Shown here: positions 57,774 through 64,000 of the stretch, in pieces | Numbering within the stretch: position 1 is the stretch's first letter | Layout: every line of letters starts with the position of its first letter | From: Endothia cerciana | Lineage: Eukaryota; Ascomycota; Sordariomycetes; Diaporthales; Cryphonectriaceae | Length of the DNA: 64,000 nt | Direction of reading: 5' to 3' | Assembly: GCA_026119935.1 (NCBI GenBank) | Contig: JALRMH010000015.1 | Span: 372,001-436,000 of the forward strand | Notes under the pieces: model-generated | Seen by the model: only the letters and a program-made list of their open reading frames with translations | What the model was told of the DNA's origin: nothing | The model's database searches: none | Position numbers and translations under genes: made by a program

Positions 57774-58389
57774 ATGGCCGACTCAGATAGGCCAGTCCCG
57801 ACAAGAACACCCCTCTCAACCTTACGGGGCTGGGGTCGTAAGTCCCTCTCCCTCATCCATACCCTGCTCATGTGCTCAACTCACACAAACCCACACCCCT
57901 CACCATGAGGGAACCCCCCCTTCCCCCCTGAAAAAAAAAAGAGGATACAAGCCCCCCTCACAATATCACAGCTGTCATGACCTCCCTGCTCACCACCTCT
58001 CAGAATCCTCCCTCCCGCCGATGGCCCTCGCAACCCTCATCACCTCCCTGCACTTTCGCCCCTTCGCCCGCCTCCCCATGCTCCTCTTCACGCCCATGCT
58101 CCTCCTGTCCTCCTACCTCAACGTCGCCGGCTTCAAGATCGACTCCGCCGGCCTGGCCGCCGCCTGGTCCGGCCTCTACGTCCTGCTCGCCGCCCGGCGG
58201 CGCCCCGCGAGCCTCCGCCAGCGGTTCACGGCCCGGGGCGCCGTCCGCGGCGTGGCCATGGGGCTGGGCGCTGTGAACGCCGCCGCGGGTGGGTACGTGT
58301 ACGCGACGGGGGACCGGAAGGCGGAGACGGAGGAGAGGAGGGAGCGGGATCGGTGGGGGGTTGAGAGCGCGCGGGAGGAGAGGAAGTGA
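57774..58389 (+). CDS. AIM19: AIM19-like small membrane protein
   Basis: Two exons, 57774-57837 and 58004-58389, 149 aa. Exon 1 gives MADSDRPVPTRTPLSTLRGW and joins at GTAAGT...CTCAG to QSSLPPMALATLITSLHFRP. Hydrophobic segments: LPMLLFTPMLLLSSYLNVAG, LAAAWSGLYVLLAARR and VAMGLGAVNAAAGGYVYATG. Length and the 'G-F-K-I-D-S-A-G-x-x-A-A-W-S-G-L-Y' block match the fungal AIM19 family, named from a yeast screen for altered mitochondrial inheritance. Molecular role unknown. The second exon has very high GC. Confidence 0.72.
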
Positions 58390-59227
58390 GGTGAGGCTGG
58401 CCGGCTGGCCGGCCGGCCGGCTGGTCACGGAAGAAGAGTGACGATGTGGTTGGATGGAAGGTGGGAGACGGCTGGGTGGCAATAATGGTCGGCTCCAGCG
58501 GCCGGAATCGAGAGGGCCTTCGAGAGTGCATCGCGCTTGGCGTGGCTGGAGCCGAGCGCCCGTCACAGCACGAACAGGATATCGAACGGTCGACCTGTCA
58601 GCTTAGCAGCAACATCAGGCATGGAACATAGGCAACGCAGAAGGCAGCCGATTTAGGCCTTGAGCATACCTGTCATTTGCTATGCTGTTGCCGTAAAAGG
58701 CCTGGTCTGTCTAACAAGGCGCACTCATACTCTAACGATAAAGCCTGTCTGCCCGCTTCTGCCACTGTGCGCATGATTATGTACATCGCTCTCGGGACTG
58801 TGATGCCGCTGAGCGAAGTTCTTCCACCCGCCAAACCGCCTCCCAACTTTCTAATTCTTATACAGAACCCCCATCCGACAAAAGAACCGCCTAGTCGAAT
58901 CAAACGTGCCACCTGAAGTCGACACTTTACCGTTCTCCGAACGCCAGGAGGTCGTCTCAGCTCTTGATAGCCTCCATTGTACCCTGTCTATACCCAGAGG
59001 GACAGAACTCCGACCAGTTGTATGCGAGGTCATAAACAAAAACATAGGGAATAAGACACAGAAGCCTCTAGGGGATCCTGGTCCTGGCTGCAGTCACCCC
59101 ATCAACGGTTACCCAGGTCAGACGCCTTCGCCTTGAGGGGTGCTTATTGAAAAGAAGCCTTCATATCGACGACATCAAGCGCCGATGGGTGAAACTAGAA
59201 ACCCGGAGGGTGACGCCGGGTTGTCGA
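58390..59227. other. Convergent intergenic region
   Basis: 3' flanks of AIM19 (+) and the phosphatase (-), with a GGCC/GGCT-rich patch at 58396-58424. No gene supported. Confidence 0.5.
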
Positions 59228-60337
59228 CTAGGCACCCCGCATAAGCTTCCGGAGGGAAACAAAGACCAAGATGATAAGGGCTGCCACAACATAAAGGCGG
59301 ACCGGACGGGTCCGAGGCTGGATTGTTTGGACGGGCAGAGTCTCAACGAGAGGGACCAGGCCAAGATGCTGGATGTCGGAGACCTGAAAATCGCTGATGT
59401 ACTGGACATCGCCGTCCCTGATCTTGGGATGGGCATACGCTTTGTACTCGTCCAGGATGCGTTCGGCATTCCACTTCTGGAGCTTGCGAGTGATGGCCAC
59501 GACGCAGCCAGTGCGATGCTATGTCCAGATCAGCAACTGTTGAAGAGGAGGTGCGGGAGGACGGGGAGGAATAAGGGCTTACTCTGCCCTGATTGCAGTG
59601 TATCAAGACAGGGTGATTGCGCTTGTCATGAATCACCTCAAGAATCGCAGACATGGTCTGAACAGGAATCGTCTGCTTCTTCGTGCCTTCCATGGTGATG
59701 TGACAGTGTCTGATGTTGTTGCTCTTCATGAAAGGCAGGAAAGTCTCGGGGATGGCCTTGTCCACGAGTGTGCTAGTGCGCAATTAGCTTCACGTCACGA
59801 ATCACACCACGACGTAGAATGTGGATGCAAGACTTACATGATGGTCTTCAGGCCCAACTTCTGGATGAAAGGGTATTCGGCCTCCTGGGGATAGCTGCTC
59901 CGATAGACGCCAGGGACCACTGTCCCGAAGTTGATGGGTTGGCCGGGAACAGTCTTGTCATCAACAGACTCCTTCGACCAGCTGCTCTCTGTTCTCAAGG
60001 ATGCGATCGAGCTCTGAGATTTGAGGGAAGACTGGCCACTGGAGACCTCGCGCCGCATCTCAACGCTCTGGAGATCTTTGGCCCGCTCGAGCTCATTCAC
60101 GTTGTAGTAGGACCTACGCAGCTGGAGTCCCTCGCGGACTTCCGCAGCCTGCTTGTCCTCAACCTTGTCCATGATTCCGATTTCCGTGAGCGTGCCGAAC
60201 AAAAGGTTGAATCCGAACGACTCCTCCCTCTGTGTCCGTTCTGGCCCCTTTGGAACGTGTGACACCACGATCTGCACTAACACCAATACAACCCCCAAGC
60301 CCGATCTTGCCAAGAATTGTATGAGCACAAAGTTCAT
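59228..60337 (-). CDS. SIW14: SIW14/OCA-type atypical tyrosine phosphatase, membrane-anchored
   Basis: Exons: start-59838, 59772-59583 and 59518-59228. Start ambiguous: 60337 (326 aa, hydrophobic N-terminus VVLVLVQIVVSHV) or 60172 (271 aa, MDKVEDKQAAEVREGL). Conserved entry motif NFGTVVPGVYRSSYPQEAEY, then LKTIITLVDKAIPETFLPFM and SNNIRHCHITMEGTKKQ. The catalytic loop HCNQGRHRTG (C-x5-R) is restored only when the intron GTAAGC...CATAG is removed. RKLQKWNAERILDEYKAYAH follows. Yeast SIW14 cleaves the 5-beta-phosphate of inositol pyrophosphates. The C-terminus here ends with a hydrophobic segment (YVVAALIILVFVSL) and RKLMRGA, so it is probably tail-anchored, which yeast SIW14 is not as far as I know. 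Confidence 0.85.
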
Positions 60338-63300
60338 GCTCTGTTGGCAGAGTCCGTGGTCTTCCGGCTGTGTGTTCTTTAGACGTCGATCGAACGGAAC
60401 CTGGTCGTAAGCGCAGTTGAGGTAGGTCTTGGGCCTCCGAGGCTGATCTGCGCCCTCTGGTAGTGCAGCTGCAAATTTGGGTCCGAATCGGTAGACGCGC
60501 GAGGACGTAACCGAAAGAATGGGGATGGGAGGAACGTCTCGAGTTCGTTGGGGAGGATGAAGGACGGGTCGAGGGAATTCGATTTTGTGAGAGGCGGGTT
60601 TGTAGGATGGGAGGAATTTTCGAGCAAGTTGCTGAGGCTAGTGTCTAGCCCCAATGCCCTGAAGCTCTGGATCAAAGAGCGAAGATATTACGATCGTGCA
60701 TGGTCTGAATGTCCATATTGGTAAGGTTTCGGGGGTGTAGGTGGGATGGTAGACAGGTCGTGTCAGGATGGGGCGTTGCGGTAGACCACACACGCGACCG
60801 CAGGCAATCAGTCGGGACAGCCTGGGAACTATGCACAGGAGAGGGCCAACCTGTCAGTCACTGCTCAGGAGGTGTGCAGAGCTGAGCGGGTGTAGAGGGA
60901 ATGAACAAGAAGGGGGTGGCGAGTTCTGTGGTCAGGATTGGTTTGCGCGTCGAGGATGGTTTAAAGTTGCGCACAAAGTTGGTGATGTGGGATCGTGGAG
61001 GAAGTTGATGTAAGGCGCGGCGACGGCTGAATGAAAAGGCAGGGCAGGGCAGAGCAGCGCAGCGCAGGAAAAGGGGAAACATGGTAGACGTGGGGCATCC
61101 TGGGTGGGGCCCTCAGCAAGATTGGTAGAGCTAGTGTGGGGGAGTGCCCATTACTAGGGTGCCCTAGCTCAGACCGTGCACAGCAGCTTGGTTCGCTGTG
61201 AAGTCACTGGCTGACGGAGCACGCCGGAGTCCCTCAGAGAGGAGCAGGCACTAGGCAGGTTTGGTCCCCAGCTCGGCTGCTCAGATCATGCGCTTGCCTC
61301 ACTCCACACCTCACAATCCACAACAATAACACGCGTGTTGATTGATACGTTAAATCTCGTGACAAAGTTTTCTCTTAATATATGTATATCACGTTGTTGG
61401 GGTGACTCATCTTTGTGACACTCTCGACGCACCAGCTGTCAGCGGACAATATTCTCGATAAAGACCGAGACATCAGCTGCCCGCAACCGGAATGATATAG
61501 TAGCCATTGTTTCCGGCTCAGTTGATTTGCAGATGTTCAGGGTCTCAAAGATCTATCACTAAAGGAACAGAGACTTGGCGCGGGTCGGAATTAGCTGGAG
61601 AAAGGAGCTGTTGAAGCCAAGTCCGACCTGTCCGAGTCCCCCAAGTCCCGGATCAGCCGGTCTAGAGGCTATGCTACACCTTAGGCCAAAGCCACATACA
61701 TCACATAAAAGGTGAAAAAGGTAGTTGCTCGTGTCGACAGATGCCTTAAGCAGCCACAGTCTGTCTGTCTGTCTGCCTCTACTTCCCCGAGTCGTCGGGC
61801 CAGACATTGGGACGGCCCGGTGGACAAGACATGGGCTGACGTCGTTGCCATCGAGCATGAAACAGGACCGGCAAATCCTGCCACGCCCTGCCTGCATTGC
61901 CTCACATTCCCTCGAGGAGGGGCGGGGGGGGGGAAGAGCAAGATCTAAATCCGGAATCCGCCTTACCCGCCCACACTCCACGCAATTGTCCGCGGATCTT
62001 GTCAGACGGATAGGCACCCGACAGTCCGGTTCCACCGCAGGTGTCGCGTGAGCGTGCAGGACCTCGAGGCCTTTTACTAGGCCAATGGACGTACTACGTC
62101 AAAGTCCGCATGCGTCCTCAGAACGCCAAATGCAGCACCCCAGAGATCCAAGGCCGCGGGGGCCTTGGGGAACCCTTGGCTCTGCTGCAGGCGAGATTGT
62201 TTCAGGTTCTGATTCCCGCTGGCATGCCACGTTTGCTATTGCGTGAGGATGCATGAAGTTGTTGTCGGGCGGCGAATCACCTACACGGGAAACGTGGAGG
62301 TGTATTGCGCCAGCGATCTCCTTGTTGGTCACGGGGGCCCTCTTGCTGCCCACTGCTGCTGCGGGAACGCGGGAGTGCCAACACACACAATCAGTTACAC
62401 ACAGCTCGCCAGCTGTACTGCGCACCGAGCGAAGCTGCCAAGCACGTACTGAACAGTACGGAGCACCTTGAGTGCAAGAGCACACCAGCAGGCCTGTCGC
62501 GTGGCCGCCTCTTCCCCGGTGGTCATACGTGGGGTGGGGCGCTCGCGGGGCCAGATATCTTTTGCCTTCCCTCTTCTCCAGTCAGCCCGTTCCCGGACTG
62601 CTCACCGGCTGAGACTAGCCTCACGTGCGCACCATGAGGTCGATTTGCATATGCCGACGTAGTTTCATTGGACCAAGTTGTGCCTGCATGCCAACATGAC
62701 CTATCCCTATGGCTCGTTGTGACAGGTCTTACAGATCTGATCTGGACGGCTGCTTGTGTCTGCCTGACACGGTCTGGCCGTACTTTGTGAGACCTGCTTG
62801 ACCGGAATTCGACAGGGCCACTACTTAGAGCGGCCACGCTCTCAATGCAAGGGTGCTACCCGAAAGGGGGCTCTGGGTATACTGTTAGTCAGTCGCTTGG
62901 GTTGACCTCTGGCTGTGGTCGATCCGCATCCCACCGCATTTCGGCACCGCCGGCCGTATCCTGCGCACAACTCTGAGCACTCGCCCTTATCCGCAGCGCT
63001 TTTGCACAGCATTAAGTTTGTCGGACGAATGCTGTATGCACACGAGGTAACCTTAATCATCCTGGTCGATCTTGATCTCATAGTGGGGACGATGTCGGGA
63101 GGCTCTACCACCGCTTGCCCTGCCGGGTTCGGCCACTGGCCCTGGGGTAAGTCACGAAGGGTGTCATCTTGTCGACCGACGGCGATATTGTCTGAGAATC
63201 ACGCCAATTGCCATACTAAAATCCCCTCAACTTTGATCCCGTGCCGTCACAAGATTTCCATCTCATCGAGTCTTGGTGTTGATGACGGGTGGGCCCAAAT

Positions 63301-64000
63301 CTTAATCCGATGTAGCGGCCCGTCCCGTGCCGAAATTTCCCCCTCAAACCCTGGACGAAGATGCCAGTCCAGACTGCAGGCGTGTCTCTCTTCGCGGTTG
63401 TGGGCTTCTCGCCGCGTCTTCTTGGTGGATACCGGTCAACAGGATGGCTCCGGGGGCATGAGCCAGGAGACTGGAGCGCGTGGCCCCTGGGGGTGTTGAA
63501 AGTCCCCTGGTATCCGCGAGGCGGCTATTGTGTGCCGAGGCCTCCAGGCGGCCAGTGAGCAGCTCCAACTTCGATGGTCCTCATGCATGGGTCTAGAAGG
63601 CCCTTCTCAAAGCGTCGGCACAATGTCAAGGCAACAGCATGGTCGAGATCTTCGTCGAACGTAAATTAGCTCGCAGGCTGGCCTGTTTCTCTCAACGGCC
63701 GGATCTGCAACTCTGCTTGCTGCAGCAAGGTTATGTGGCTCCAGGCATTTATTGGGTGGCACGCAGGAGTGAGACAACGAGCTGGAGAATCTGTTTCGTC
63801 TTGTCAGGTTGCTTCAAGGCGGGTATCATTTTTTCGTACCTCATTACATATAAACAAGAAAATCAAACACAATATTTTGGATGCTATGCAAACCGTGCCT
63901 TCCATGGCGATGCTCCTCTCCTTGTTTTCCAATCGAGAAAGAGACCGGTACGCCGGCCATAGAATATGTCCAGTGATAACCAATTATGTACAATAAGATT
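60338..64000. other. Gene-poor right end, no gene supported
   Basis: 3.7 kb. It begins with the phosphatase promoter region, including an open minus frame to 60675 that could be leader or an extra exon. It then has scattered open frames of up to 194 codons (62915-63499 +, 61559-62035 -) without family resemblance or splice continuity. A GTCT repeat (about 61761-61776) is present. I see no RNA gene or mobile element. Confidence 0.45.

Noticed and set aside
61559..62035. 158-codon minus frame with several cysteines
   Set aside because: Cysteine spacing is irregular and fits no zinc motif. Nothing supports expression.
62915..63499. 194-codon plus frame near the right end
   Set aside because: Sequence shows no family or structural pattern. 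GC-rich DNA gives such open frames by chance.

Overview
The window is nuclear DNA of a filamentous ascomycete, most likely a Sordariomycete. Genes are split by short introns (about 50-150 bp, GT...AG). They encode fungal proteins: SAL1-type carrier, SSN8, BET4, HLJ1, AIM19, a NACHT-WD40 STAND protein, a HET-like protein and a Tad-type LINE remnant. Exon borders were joined by hand from reading frame, splice signals and family knowledge. They are predictions.

Layout. 0.3-3.75 kb (-): WDR48/UAF1-type WD40 cofactor of deubiquitinases. 3.75-7.3 kb: mostly non-coding, with one small single-pass membrane protein (+). 7.3-10.1 kb: a decayed pair, a 5'-truncated FAD monooxygenase and an MFS drug transporter with two frameshifts and a stop, probably relics of a secondary-metabolism locus. 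10.5-15.75 kb (+): a large hydrolase-NACHT-WD40 protein, with an unknown gene behind it (-). 18.05-19.2 kb (+): a short ERG4/ERG24-family sterol reductase. 19.35-20.8 kb (-): a HET-like protein. 20.8-24.8 kb: gene-poor, with an F-box/2EXR-like relic and a LINE tail. 24.8-25.3 kb (-): a small conserved protein with a polyalanine microsatellite. 26.3-27.7 kb (-): Rab geranylgeranyltransferase alpha (BET4).

28.9-31.8 kb (+): a meiosis-type APC/C activator (AMA1) with C-box, WD40 propeller and C-terminal IR, interrupted by one in-frame TAG. 33.2-36.2 kb (-): single-pass protein with a DUF4097-like extracellular repeat region. 37.8-40.4 kb (-): EF-hand mitochondrial carrier (SAL1). 41.3-42.5 kb (+): cyclin C (SSN8). 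43.3-44.4 kb (+): TfdA-type dioxygenase. 44.6-45.6 kb (-): glycine-rich secreted protein. 46.8-49.6 kb (-): MINDY deubiquitinase with a CaaX end. 50.9-52.2 kb (-): secreted protein. 54.0-54.4 kb (-): broken secreted-protein gene. 55.7-56.9 kb (-): HLJ1-type ER DnaJ. 57.8-58.4 kb (+): AIM19. 59.2-60.3 kb (-): SIW14-type phosphatase. 60.4-64 kb: nothing I can support.

The left third (about 4-24 kb) is accessory in character: pseudogenes, STAND/HET proteins, transposon debris and long non-coding stretches. The right two thirds are mostly conserved housekeeping genes. The strongest lead is the TAG at 29877-29879 in AMA1. It lies inside conserved sequence, reads U-A-G, and sits in the loop of a potential small hairpin. 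That is the setting in which sexual-stage A-to-I mRNA editing of Sordariomycetes converts stops to tryptophan.
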